Source: Gemmataceae bacterium (GTDB lineage Bacteria > Planctomycetota > Planctomycetia > Gemmatales > Gemmataceae). Taken from it: 64,000 nt of DNA. Below are positions 8,740 through 20,903 of this stretch, piece by piece. The stretch spans positions 124,001 to 188,000 of the forward strand of contig JAHBXO010000007.1 of NCBI GenBank assembly GCA_019636445.1, given 5' to 3'. Both the position numbers and the translations under genes were made by a program. Under the pieces are notes generated by a model. That model was not told where the DNA came from. It was given only the letters and a program-made list of their open reading frames with translations, and did no database searches. The stretch's first letter is position 1, and each line of letters starts with the position of its first letter.

Positions 8740-9192
8740 CTACCAGCCATGCACCTGCCGTAGCGCCTCGTACGCCGCGATCCCCACCGACGTCGACAGG
8801 TTGAGACTTCGCACGTGCTCGGTGAACATCGGGATGTTCACGAGTCGTTCGGCGTACTTCGCACGGATGCGCTCCGGCAGGCCCGTCGATTCCTTGCCGA
8901 AGAGCAGGCAATCGCCATCGCGATAGCACACGTCGGTGTGCCGCCGCGGCGCGGGGTTGTCGATCACCCAAAGCCGTTCCCAGCCGATCGCCTCGAACGC
9001 CTCGAACGATTCGTGCCGCACGAGGTCCACATACGGCCAGTAATCGAGCCCCGCGCGCTTCAACTGTTTGTCGTCGATCCGGAAGCCGAGCTTCCCGATG
9101 AGGTGCAGGCGCGAGCCGGTGGCCGCGCACAGCCGTGCCACGTTCCCGGTGTTCGGGGGAATCTCCGGTTCGAAGAGCGCGATGTGCAGCAT
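8740..9192 (-). CDS. trmL: tRNA (cytidine(34)-2'-O)-methyltransferase, SPOUT family
   Basis: This is a 150-residue protein of normal TrmL length. It methylates the ribose of the wobble base 34 in certain leucine tRNAs using S-adenosylmethionine. The three SPOUT motifs are visible: NTGNVARLCA near the N terminus, LLFGKESTGLP around residue 95, and SLNLSTSVGIAAYEALRQ at the C-terminal trefoil knot. The start ATG at 9192 (MLHIALFEPEIPPNTGN) matches the family start; a longer in-frame extension to 9252 has no homologous character. It is transcribed divergently from ftsK. Confidence 0.93.
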   Translation of the reverse strand: MLHIALFEPEIPPNTGNVARLCAATGSRLHLIGKLGFRIDDKQLKRAGLDYWPYVDLVRHESFEAFEAIGWERLWVIDNPAPRRHTDVCYRDGDCLLFGKESTGLPERIRAKYAERLVNIPMFTEHVRSLNLSTSVGIAAYEALRQVHGW

Positions 9193-9365
9193 GGCGGTAC
9201 CAGGTGTCGGGCACTCGCTCCGCGAGTGCCCCGCAAAGGCTAACATGCGCAAAGTGTCTCAATTGTGCCTTTAGAACCGATTTTACAACCCGGACGACCC
9301 GCGAAACCCCCGACTTCGGGCCGGTCGTCTCTTCGTCTCAAGTCGGCGCGCGGGAGAATCGTGGT

Positions 9366-11561
9366 ATGAGCGATACTCTCCCGCCGCCCCGCCTCCGCCT
9401 CGACGCCGTCGCCTGGAGCCTGTTCGCGCTCGGCGGGCTTGTCGCCGCCGCGCTCGCGACGCTCCCGGCCCTCACCGGCCTCGAACCCGCGCTCGGTCCT
9501 GACACGGCCCTCGTCGTTGCTCCGCTCGCCAATGCCCTCGGCTTCGGCGCGTTCGTCCTGCTCGCCGGCTGGTTCGCCGTCGTCATCCTCTATGTCCTCC
9601 GGCGCTCCGCGCTCACGCTCGTCCTCCGCTCCGGCGGCTGGATCATTCTGACGGCCTTGGCCGCCGTCGCCGCCGACCACCGCGCCGCCGACTTTCCCCG
9701 CCCCGGCACCGTCCACGGCCCCGGCGGCTCCCTCGGCGCGTTCCTCCGCTTCACGCTCGAGGACCACGTACCCGCCAACGCCGTGCCCGTCGTCCTCGCC
9801 TTCACCCTACTCGTGGGTACGCTGCTCGCCATGCCCCGCCTCGTCGTCGGCACGCTCCGCCGCGCGATCCGAACGCTCTCATTCGGCAATCGTGTCGTCG
9901 AGACGGGCAGCAACAAGGTCGTCTCCGCATTGGCGAGCCGAGGGCGTAAATTCCCGGTTTCTCTTGAAGCGAAAAAAGCTCCGCTCGCAGTCGAGGACAT
10001 CCCGATCATCAGCCATTCGGAAGTCGTCGATCTCGCGAAGCCGACCGCAGCCGAGCAGGAAACGATCGCCGAGTTCCAGCTTCCCTCGCTGTCGCTGCTG
10101 AACGATCCCGATCCGTTCCCGGTCGAGGACCACGAATCGTTCCTCCGCGAACGGGCAACGTTGTTGGAGAAGACTTTCGCCGAGTTCGCGATCAACGTGA
10201 AGGTTGTCGGCATCCACACCGGCCCCGTCATCACGCAGTACGAGATCGCGCTCGAAACCGGCCTGCGCCTCAACAAGGTGACGACGCTCTCCGAGGACAT
10301 CGCGCTGAAACTGAAGGTGCCGAGCGTGCGGATCGTCGCGCCGCTGCCGGGCCGCGACACCGTCGGCATCGAGGTGCCGAACGAACACCGGCAGACCGTG
10401 CGCCTCAAGGAGCTGATCCTTGCGACGCAGGCGAAGGCGGCGAAGATGAAGCTGCCGACCTTCCTCGGCAAGGACGTCGAAGGCCGGCCGCTCTGCTACG
10501 ACCTCGCCGACATGCCGCACCTGCTCATCGCCGGCCGCACAGGCACCGGGAAATCGGTCTGCCTCAACACCGTATTGCAGAGCTTCCTCTTCACGCGCAC
10601 GCCGGACGAGTGCCGCCTCATTCTCATCGACCCGAAGCAGGTCGAATTCAGCGGCTACGCCAACATCCCGCACCTGATGCACCCGGTCGTGACGAAGAAC
10701 GAGAAGGCCGAGGCGATCCTCGCGTGGGCCGTCGACAAGATGGAGGAGCGCTACGAACTGCTCCGCCGGGCGCGGGTGCGGAACATCGCCAGCTACAACG
10801 AACTCGGCTGGGAGGAAGTGCTCCGCCGGGTCGACCCGCAGGACGAGAACGAGCGCCAGAAGCTGCCGGCGAAGATGCCATATGTGGTGATCGTCATTGA
10901 CGAGGTCGGCGACCTGCTCATGTCCATGAAGAAGGAAGTCGAATCGCACATCATTCGCCTCGCGCAGAAGTCGCGCGCCGCCGGCATCCACCTGATCCTC
11001 GCGACGCAGCGGCCCACCGTGGACGTCGTCACCGGCCTCATCAAGTCGAACCTCCCCGCCCGCATCTGCTTCCAGGTCGCCAGCCGCTCCGACAGCGGCG
11101 TCGTCCTGGACGAGAAGGGCGCCGAGAAACTCCTCGGCCGCGGCGACATGCTCTTCCTCCAACCCGGCACGAGCACACTCGTCCGCGGCCAGGGTGCCTA
11201 CGTCGATGACCAGGAGATCGAGCGCGTCACCGCCGCCATCGAACTCGACACGCCGAACTACGACACGGAACTCTTGAACGTGAAGGCGAAGACCGACGCC
11301 CTCGACGGCGACGGGGACCTCGGCGAGAAGCTCCGCAGCCGCGACGAGATGTACGAGCAGGCGATCGAGATCGTGATCCGCGAGCAGCGCGGCAGCACGT
11401 CGCTCCTCCAGCGCGCCCTCGGCATCGGCTATGGCCGCGCCAGCCGCCTCATCGACTTCATGGCCGAGGATGGCCTCGTCGGCGGCTACAACGGCAGCAA
11501 CGCCCGCGACGTCCTGCTGACGCCGGAAGAGTGGGAGGCGAAGAAGGCGGGAGTGGGGTGA
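9366..11561 (+). CDS. ftsK: DNA translocase FtsK/SpoIIIE
   Basis: This is a 731-residue translocase that pumps DNA at the division septum. The start ATG at 9366 lies nine bases after GGAG. N-terminal membrane helices are visible at about 12-36, 45-78, 85-105 and 140-165. The motor has the Walker A motif AGRTGTGKS (around residue 390), Walker B VVIVIDEVGDLLM and LILATQRPTVDVVTGLIKSN. The C-terminal winged-helix gamma domain (LGIGYGRASRLIDFMAEDG) binds the polar KOPS-type sequences that direct translocation. The linker between membrane and motor is short, as in many non-proteobacterial FtsK proteins. It is a single-copy housekeeping gene as far as this window shows. Confidence 0.95.
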   Translation: MSDTLPPPRLRLDAVAWSLFALGGLVAAALATLPALTGLEPALGPDTALVVAPLANALGFGAFVLLAGWFAVVILYVLRRSALTLVLRSGGWIILTALAAVAADHRAADFPRPGTVHGPGGSLGAFLRFTLEDHVPANAVPVVLAFTLLVGTLLAMPRLVVGTLRRAIRTLSFGNRVVETGSNKVVSALASRGRKFPVSLEAKKAPLAVEDIPIISHSEVVDLAKPTAAEQETIAEFQLPSLSLLNDPDPFPVEDHESFLRERATLLEKTFAEFAINVKVVGIHTGPVITQYEIALETGLRLNKVTTLSEDIALKLKVPSVRIVAPLPGRDTVGIEVPNEHRQTVRLKELILATQAKAAKMKLPTFLGKDVEGRPLCYDLADMPHLLIAGRTGTGKSVCLNTVLQSFLFTRTPDECRLILIDPKQVEFSGYANIPHLMHPVVTKNEKAEAILAWAVDKMEERYELLRRARVRNIASYNELGWEEVLRRVDPQDENERQKLPAKMPYVVIVIDEVGDLLMSMKKEVESHIIRLAQKSRAAGIHLILATQRPTVDVVTGLIKSNLPARICFQVASRSDSGVVLDEKGAEKLLGRGDMLFLQPGTSTLVRGQGAYVDDQEIERVTAAIELDTPNYDTELLNVKAKTDALDGDGDLGEKLRSRDEMYEQAIEIVIREQRGSTSLLQRALGIGYGRASRLIDFMAEDGLVGGYNGSNARDVLLTPEEWEAKKAGVG

Positions 11562-11688
11562 TCCGAAGGCGTTTGTCGACGTGGTCTCTTCTCGATTGGC
11601 GAATTTGATTTCACGTGACGGGCTCATCCTGACCGGGTACCGTACAAGAATCCGTACGGGTATCTCCCTCACCCGGTTGGTTCATCCC

Positions 11689-12882
11689 ATGCGTCGTTTC
11701 GCCTATTCCCTCCTCGGTCTCGCATTCCTCATCGCCGATTCCCAAGCCCTCGAAGCCGTCGGCACCCTCAAGAGCGTCGATGCCGAAAAGGGCGTGGTCG
11801 TCGTCGCCGCGAACGGACGGGACCGGACACTGAAGGCCGATCCGAAGCTGAAAGTGTTGGACGCGAAGGGCGAGGCGCTCGCCGACGGACTGAAAGCAAC
11901 GGAGTTGAAGGATGGAACGGAGGTGACGGTCACGGTCGAGTTCGAGAACAACGAGGCGGTGCTGAAATCGCTGCAGCTCGGTCGGAAGCGGGGTGCGCCG
12001 GCCGCGCAGCCCACCGGAGGCAAGGCTTCCGTCGGGTTCAAACCACTCACCGAAATGACGGCGACGGACCGATACAAGGGCGAGGACGGCGGCCTCTACG
12101 GCGGCGGAACGAATGAACCGCCGGCGGAACACGCGGCCACGGCGAAGACGCTCACGAACCAAATCATTCCCCGAGACGCCGAGGGCCGGCCCGCGAAGGA
12201 CGGCCGGATCGCGCTCATGTCCATCAGCATGTCGAACGCGACGCAGGAGTTCTCCACGTTCAAGCGCATCGCCGATGCGGACAAGGACAAATCGGCGCGG
12301 GTCACGATCGTCGATTGCGCGCAGGGTGGACAGGCGATGGCGGAGTGGGCACCGGCGGACGCGCGACCGTGGACCGAGGCCGAGCGGCGCCTCAAGGCGG
12401 CGGGCGTGTCGAACCAGCAGGTGCAGGTCGCGTGGATCAAACTCGCAAACAAGGGACCGCGGGGCGACCTGAGCGAACACGGCGCGAAGCTGCGCAAGGA
12501 TACGCTCGCCGTCGTGGCGAACGCGAAGGCGCGCTTTCCGAACCTGCGCATCGCGTACCTTGGCAGTCGCATCTACGGGGGCTATTCGAACGGTCCGTTG
12601 AACCCGGAGCCGTACGCCTACGAAGGCGGCTTTGTCGTGCGCGGCCTGATTCGCGATCAGATCAAGGGCGACATCGCAAAGGAGCCGTTGCTGTTGTGGG
12701 GGCCGTATTTGTGGGCCGACGGCACGACGCCGCGAAAGAGCGACGGGCTGGTTTACGAGCGCGCCGACCTCGCCGCCGACGGCACCCACCCGAGCGACAG
12801 CGGACGGCGCAAGGTCGCCGAGCAGTTGCTCACGTTCTTCAAGACCGACGCGCTGGCGAAGATGTGGTTCGTCGGGAAGTGA
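11689..12882 (+). CDS. secreted SGNH-hydrolase-like protein
   Basis: This is a 397-residue protein starting at ATG 11689, with a signal peptide (MRRFAYSLLGLAFLIADSQA). Residues about 20-100 form a small beta-rich region (GTLKSVDAEKGVVVVAANGR). The rest resembles the SGNH/GDSL esterase fold: a serine-containing strand (RIALMSISMSNATQ) and a C-terminal DGTHPSDSGRRKVAEQLL that supplies the D-x-x-H catalytic pair. Such proteins deacylate sugars or lipids outside the cytoplasm; the substrate cannot be read from the sequence. It stands alone, 127 bases after ftsK and convergent with the PPC-domain gene. Confidence 0.65.
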   Translation: MRRFAYSLLGLAFLIADSQALEAVGTLKSVDAEKGVVVVAANGRDRTLKADPKLKVLDAKGEALADGLKATELKDGTEVTVTVEFENNEAVLKSLQLGRKRGAPAAQPTGGKASVGFKPLTEMTATDRYKGEDGGLYGGGTNEPPAEHAATAKTLTNQIIPRDAEGRPAKDGRIALMSISMSNATQEFSTFKRIADADKDKSARVTIVDCAQGGQAMAEWAPADARPWTEAERRLKAAGVSNQQVQVAWIKLANKGPRGDLSEHGAKLRKDTLAVVANAKARFPNLRIAYLGSRIYGGYSNGPLNPEPYAYEGGFVVRGLIRDQIKGDIAKEPLLLWGPYLWADGTTPRKSDGLVYERADLAADGTHPSDSGRRKVAEQLLTFFKTDALAKMWFVGK

Positions 12883-12951
12883 TCGCGGACCGACCCGAAA
12901 CACGAACGCCCCGGCGGGATTTCCCCCGGGGCGTTTCGCGTTCGCTCGCAG

Positions 12952-15003
12952 TCACTTTTTCTTCGGTTCTTCCTTCTTGGGCGGCTCCGCCTTCTTCGGC
13001 TCGGTCACGGTCAGGTCGGGTACGCGCATTTCGTACGAGAAGTCCCGGCCGGCGCTCTTGGCGGTGAAGCGCAGGACGATGTTCGCGGCTCCCGGGGCGG
13101 CGTTGGCGGCCGCGACGATCTCGAACTCCGCTTCGTTGGCCCCCTTCGCGATCGGCTTGAGTTTCGCCGTCACGTTCGCCGGCAGCCCGAGCGCCGCGAT
13201 CGCGATCTCCTCGGCGAAGCCGGCGGCGCGTTTGACCACGACCTTGCCCTTCACCGAAGTCCCCTTGTCGAAGCTCGCCTTCTCGACCGTCACCGTCGGG
13301 GAGACGAGCGGTTCCGGCGCGACGTACGCGTAGAGTTGCTCGGTCATTTCACGGGGGATGTTCGGGAGGGCCGCCAGACCGGTTCGAACGACCTCGGCGA
13401 TCGTCGCGGTCTTCGACACGTCCTTACCGTCGATCTTGGCGGTCGCCTTCACGGTGAAGGGCACGAGGCCGGGCTTGGCACCGGGCTTGAGGCTGACGCG
13501 CATCAACAGCGGCGTCGCGGGTTGCGGATTGGCGGCCGGCGGGATCGTCAGGGTACCCGTGAGGGCGTCCGAAACCACGGAAAGCTCGATCGGGAGGTTG
13601 AAGCCGTTCAGGCGAGTCAGGCCGACGATCGGAAGGTTGGCCGTGCCGCTGGCGGAGAGGTCGATCCGGTCCATGCCGACCGCGACTTCGAAATCCATGG
13701 CCGTGGGTCGTACGGTGAGGTGGTAGATCTCGGACGGGCCGAAACCGTAGTTCAGATGCTCGGCCACCGCGAAGAATTCGCCATCGGCGGCTGGGGTGAA
13801 TTCGGCCCGCGCAGTGGGTTGCGCGGGGTTCGACCGCGCCAGTTCCGCCCCCTTCGCGTCCACGACCTTCAGCAAGACTTCGGCGGGCGAATTGATCTCA
13901 TAGGTGCGGGCCACCAGTTCGATCTTTTGCCCCTTCTTCGCGGAGAAGGCGAAGTAGTCGAAGTCGCCTTTCTGCTCGAAGCGGCCCGAGACGCCACCGG
14001 GGACGGGGATCTTGTTGGCCTTGGCGATCTCGTTGTTCGGTTCGGCCTCGACGAGTTCGGCATGCGGGCTGACGAGTACGGGCACGGACCAGCCGCCGGC
14101 CCCCGCGGCGCGGCGGGGGCTGGCGAGTTGCGCGAGGCCGGTGCCCTTCACGCTCGCCGATTGAACGCCATCGAGTCCCGGTCCGGCGAAGCCGACGGAG
14201 GCGGTTTTGTCCTTCTCGACGGCAAGCGGGAAGGCGGTGGTCGCGCCGGGCGCATCGCCGATGCGCAGGCGGTAAACGTAGTCGCCGCCGCCGCGGTAGG
14301 TGGTGTCGCGGATTTCGACGATCACGTCGGTCGCCGCCGCGAAGAGGTGCGTCACGCGGGCATCCGATTGCAGGCCGGGGGTATCGTCGGCGTAGAGCGC
14401 GGGCATCTCACGGCCGGACTTCGCATCGTGCAGAATCACGACCGGATCGAGCTGCGAACCGATCCGCCGCGCGAGGGCTTCGAAGGTCATCCGCTGCCCG
14501 GCGGCGACCTTCACGAGGTAGAAGTCGCTCGATTCCACGGCAATCGCGCCGGTCACGACGCAGGGGCCGGGCAGCGGCATCGGCGCGGCCTTCTTGTTGT
14601 TCCCCGGCTTCTTCTCGATTTCCGGCAAGTCATCGACGCAGATCGGGCGCGCGTTCGAGATGCCATGCTTGGATGCCACGCGGACCTGATACAGCCCGAC
14701 GGGGGCGTCCTTCGGCACCTCTACGGTCGCGCCGACGCTCGCGGGCTTCGCGGAGTCCTTTGCGATCGTCGCCTTCGCGCCGGGAATGCTCACGAGGATT
14801 TCCGTGGCATCGCCGAGATTCGTGCCGCCGAGCGTCACGGTGGTCGCCGCGCCGGGGCGCACGCCAAGGTTCGCCGGGCTGGTCAAGGTCGGGAACTGCG
14901 GCGGCAGCGTGGGGAGCGCGGGTTTCGGCTGGGCGCGGGACGGGAGGCTGGTACCGCCGAGGGCGACCGCGAGGGCGAGGAAGGCCAGCGAACGGGAGAG
15001 CAT
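12952..15003 (-). CDS. secreted PPC-domain protein (pre-peptidase C-terminal type)
   Basis: This is a 683-residue protein. The start ATG at 15003 is preceded by GAGG seven bases away, and a signal peptide ends near LPSRAQ. An IPT/TIG-like domain (about 35-110, GVRPGAATTVTLGGTNLGD) is followed by two PPC-type beta-sandwich domains (about 150-260, SSDFYLVKVAAGQRMTFEAL; about 315-420, KGDFDYFAFSAKKGQKIELV), then Ig-like repeats. The C terminus is a Lys/Pro/Glu tail (PPKKEEPKKK). PPC domains usually accompany secreted planctomycete enzymes as binding modules; no catalytic domain is seen. It lies 77 bases downstream of the cytochrome/WD40 gene and is probably co-transcribed with it. Confidence 0.8.
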   Translation of the reverse strand: MLSRSLAFLALAVALGGTSLPSRAQPKPALPTLPPQFPTLTSPANLGVRPGAATTVTLGGTNLGDATEILVSIPGAKATIAKDSAKPASVGATVEVPKDAPVGLYQVRVASKHGISNARPICVDDLPEIEKKPGNNKKAAPMPLPGPCVVTGAIAVESSDFYLVKVAAGQRMTFEALARRIGSQLDPVVILHDAKSGREMPALYADDTPGLQSDARVTHLFAAATDVIVEIRDTTYRGGGDYVYRLRIGDAPGATTAFPLAVEKDKTASVGFAGPGLDGVQSASVKGTGLAQLASPRRAAGAGGWSVPVLVSPHAELVEAEPNNEIAKANKIPVPGGVSGRFEQKGDFDYFAFSAKKGQKIELVARTYEINSPAEVLLKVVDAKGAELARSNPAQPTARAEFTPAADGEFFAVAEHLNYGFGPSEIYHLTVRPTAMDFEVAVGMDRIDLSASGTANLPIVGLTRLNGFNLPIELSVVSDALTGTLTIPPAANPQPATPLLMRVSLKPGAKPGLVPFTVKATAKIDGKDVSKTATIAEVVRTGLAALPNIPREMTEQLYAYVAPEPLVSPTVTVEKASFDKGTSVKGKVVVKRAAGFAEEIAIAALGLPANVTAKLKPIAKGANEAEFEIVAAANAAPGAANIVLRFTAKSAGRDFSYEMRVPDLTVTEPKKAEPPKKEEPKKK

Positions 15004-15080
15004 GCGTCGGACCTCGATCGGAAGGAGCGGCGGCCCGGTACCAGGCCGCGCGCCGATTCGGAACAACAACGGAACAACGG

Positions 15081-16556
15081 TTACTTCTTGGCCGGAGCGG
15101 CGGCCGCCTTGCTCGCAATACCAGGCGAGGCGTTGAAGCCCTTGACGAGCGCGCCGTCGGCGACGGTCCAGACACGGATCTCGCCATCGTAGGAACCGCC
15201 GGCGACCTGCTTGCCGTCCGGGCTGATCGCGAGGGCATAGACGAAATCGTCGAGGCCCTGGAAGGTCTTCAGGTTGGAGAGCTTGTCCATATCCCACGAA
15301 CGGACCGATTTGTCGGCGGAGGCGGTGAGCAGCAGCGGCTGGCTGGGGTGGGCGACGACCTTGAAGACCTCGTCGCCGTGGCCGGCGGTCGCCTTGATCT
15401 GCTTTCCTTCGCCGGTCGGCTTCCAGGTGCGGAGCTGGCGGTCAGCACCGACCGAATAGCCGACGGACAGGTCCGGTTTGACGGCGACGCCGTAGACGAT
15501 GTTCTGGTGGTCCGGGAACGTGAGGACCGATTCCTTGGCCTTGAGATCCCAGACCTTGGCCGTTTTGTCGCGGCCGGCGGTGAGGAGGTATTTGCCGTCG
15601 GCGGAGATCGCGAGGCCGAGGACCCAGTCGGCGTGGTTCTCGACGGTCTGTTCGAGCTTCACTTTGTCGAGACCGGCGGAGAGGTCCCAAACGCGGACGG
15701 CGCGGTCGCAGCCGCCGGCGGCGAGCGTCTTGCCGTCCTTCGAGAGGGTGAGGCAGAGGACGGAATCGTCGGCATCGAGGAGTTGCTTGAGCATGACGGC
15801 CTTGTCGGCGACGCCGTCGAGGTACGCGACGCCGTCCTTGGTGGACTTGGGCTTCGCGGCAAGATCGTAGATGCGGACGTCGCCCTCCTGGCCGGGGCGT
15901 CCGCCGGCGACGGCGAGCTTGCCGTCGGGCAGGAACGCCATGCCGTAGGCGCGCTCGGCCCGGGTCGCAATCCGCTTCGTCAGCTTCGCGTCGGCGATGG
16001 ACCAGACCAGCAGTTCGTGGTGCCCGCCGACGACGAGGCTCTGGCCGTCGGGCGTGAAGGCGAGCGCATTCACGATGCTGGCGAACTTGTACTTTTCCGG
16101 CGGGGTCGGCGGCGTCCAGCGCACGCGAAGCTCTTTCACGAGATCCGCCTTGCGGTCCAGCCCCGCGTCGAACTTCGCCCCCTCGGCGATCCAGCGTCGG
16201 ATGATCTCGGCCTTGTCCTTCGGCACCGCCTCGCCCTTGTCCCGCGGCGGCATCCGGCGTTCGTCCTTCGTGACGATGAGCGTGTGGAACTCGCTCTCGT
16301 CCGGCTTGCCAACCACGATCGGCTCGCCGTCGCTCCCGCCCGCGAGCATCTTCTCGATGGTCGTCATGTCGTACTTGCCCGACCGCTTCTTCGCGTCGTG
16401 GCAGGCGAAGCAGTTCTCCTTGAGGATCGGGGCCACGTCGTTGATGAAGCTGACGGGCTTGTCGGCGGCGCTGGCCGAGGGCGCGGGCGCGAACAGCAGG
16501 AGCAGCAGCGCGGCGGCGACGGCGCAGACGACGCACAGGCGGACATTACGAAGCAT
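15081..16556 (-). CDS. planctomycete cytochrome c (PSCyt1) plus WD40 beta-propeller protein
   Basis: This is a 491-residue exported protein. The signal peptide (about residues 5-31) is followed by one c-type heme site, CFACH (C49, C52, H53), with MPPRDKG around residue 103 as a likely source of the axial methionine. This is the PSCyt1 module. Residues about 155-480 contain seven WD40-type repeats, for example VRVWDLSAGLD, AKVWDLKAKESVLTF and VRSWDMDKLSNLKTF. It likely sits in the periplasm or paryphoplasm as an electron-transfer or docking scaffold. It is followed at once by the PPC-domain gene, a pairing that recurs in planctomycetes and implies that the two products work together. Confidence 0.85.
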   Translation of the reverse strand: MLRNVRLCVVCAVAAALLLLLFAPAPSASAADKPVSFINDVAPILKENCFACHDAKKRSGKYDMTTIEKMLAGGSDGEPIVVGKPDESEFHTLIVTKDERRMPPRDKGEAVPKDKAEIIRRWIAEGAKFDAGLDRKADLVKELRVRWTPPTPPEKYKFASIVNALAFTPDGQSLVVGGHHELLVWSIADAKLTKRIATRAERAYGMAFLPDGKLAVAGGRPGQEGDVRIYDLAAKPKSTKDGVAYLDGVADKAVMLKQLLDADDSVLCLTLSKDGKTLAAGGCDRAVRVWDLSAGLDKVKLEQTVENHADWVLGLAISADGKYLLTAGRDKTAKVWDLKAKESVLTFPDHQNIVYGVAVKPDLSVGYSVGADRQLRTWKPTGEGKQIKATAGHGDEVFKVVAHPSQPLLLTASADKSVRSWDMDKLSNLKTFQGLDDFVYALAISPDGKQVAGGSYDGEIRVWTVADGALVKGFNASPGIASKAAAAPAKK

Positions 16557-16709
16557 GAGAGGATCACTCCAAGACGCCGCGACGCGGCGAGCGGTGGGAC
16601 AAGTATTCTAACCCGAAACGCGCCGCGCGGGTAGCGAACATTGTCGGGCGTTCGGCGGGCGGCGTATGATGCCGGTATTCGCCCGCCCGCCACCGCCGGA
16701 CCCAGTGCC

Positions 16710-17165
16710 ATGAATCTCCGGGAATTCCAGGAACTTCTCGCCCGTCACCCCAACGCCCCGCTGCATTTCGCCCTGCCCGACGGCGATCTCGTGCCCGCGC
16801 ACTTCCACGTCACGGAAGTCGGGCGCATCCGCAAGGACTTCATCGACTGCGGCGGCACGACGCGCTCGGAATCGAGCTGCCGGCTGCAAGTCTGGATCGC
16901 GAGCGACACCGATCACCGCCTGAACACAACTAAACTGGCGGCGATCCTCAAGCTGGCGACCCCGCTCTTCGACACCGACGAATTGCCGGTCGAAGTGGAA
17001 TACGAAGCCGGCGTGGTGTCGCAGTATCCGGTGGCGGAGGCGGACGCGACGCCGAGCGGACTGCTGTTCCAGTTGGGATCGAAGCACACCGACTGCCTGG
17101 CGAAGGACCGCTGCGGCGTCCCGCTCGCCAGCGCCGAGGGCTGCGCCGCGCCGGGGTGCTGCTGA
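16710..17165 (+). CDS. DUF6428 family protein
   Basis: This is a 151-residue cytoplasmic protein with start ATG at 16710. It shows the family pattern I associate with DUF6428: LHFALPDGDLVPAHFHVTEV near residue 18, then KDFIDCGGTTR, LQVWIASDTDHRL, and a C-terminal cysteine-rich region (CLAKDRCGVPLASAEGC, ending PGCC) that could bind metal. The biochemical role is unknown. It is convergent with oxyR, with 15 bases between the stops, and may be unrelated to the oxidative stress genes. Confidence 0.7.
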   Translation: MNLREFQELLARHPNAPLHFALPDGDLVPAHFHVTEVGRIRKDFIDCGGTTRSESSCRLQVWIASDTDHRLNTTKLAAILKLATPLFDTDELPVEVEYEAGVVSQYPVAEADATPSGLLFQLGSKHTDCLAKDRCGVPLASAEGCAAPGCC

Positions 17166-17180
17166 TCCACCCCGTCGGGG

Positions 17181-20668
<3,488 letters not shown>

Positions 20669-20803
20669 TGTGAATGACGATCGCGATCCGACGGATCCGC
20701 GGGGCTGGCCGAACGGCCCTCGCGGATCGTCTTTTTGGGTATCCCTTTCCATGAATCGGACCGGTCGTAAACCGATCGCGACGCGCTCGGGAACCGTTTT
20801 AGA

Positions 20804-20891
20804 GTTAGCCCGACGCGCCAGCGAGGGAGAACCTATGGAGAGCTGACTCGCCCTCGCTGGCGCGTCGGGCTAACCAGAATTGGCTACACCG
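20804..20891. repeat. palindromic dispersed repeat, copy 1
   Basis: This is a perfect 24-base inverted repeat (20804-20827 and 20851-20874, starting GTTAGCCCGACGCGCCAGCG) around a 23-base loop, followed by a conserved flank to 20891 (ending GGCTACACCG). The same unit, in opposite orientation and with a related loop of equal length, occurs at 36796-36915. It lies between the convergent ends of katG and the E2 gene, where the hairpin could terminate both transcripts. Confidence 0.85.
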
Positions 20892-20903
20892 TCTCGAGAA
20901 CCG

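Noticed and set aside
9879..11672. Long open frame (597 codons) on the minus strand opposite ftsK
   Set aside because: It lies wholly against a strongly conserved gene, has no homologous character and reads as Val/Glu/Arg/His-rich sequence typical of antisense frames in GC-rich DNA.
14673..16634. 653-codon plus-strand frame opposite the cytochrome/WD40 gene
   Set aside because: The minus strand encodes a clear heme motif and WD40 repeats; the plus frame is a shadow.
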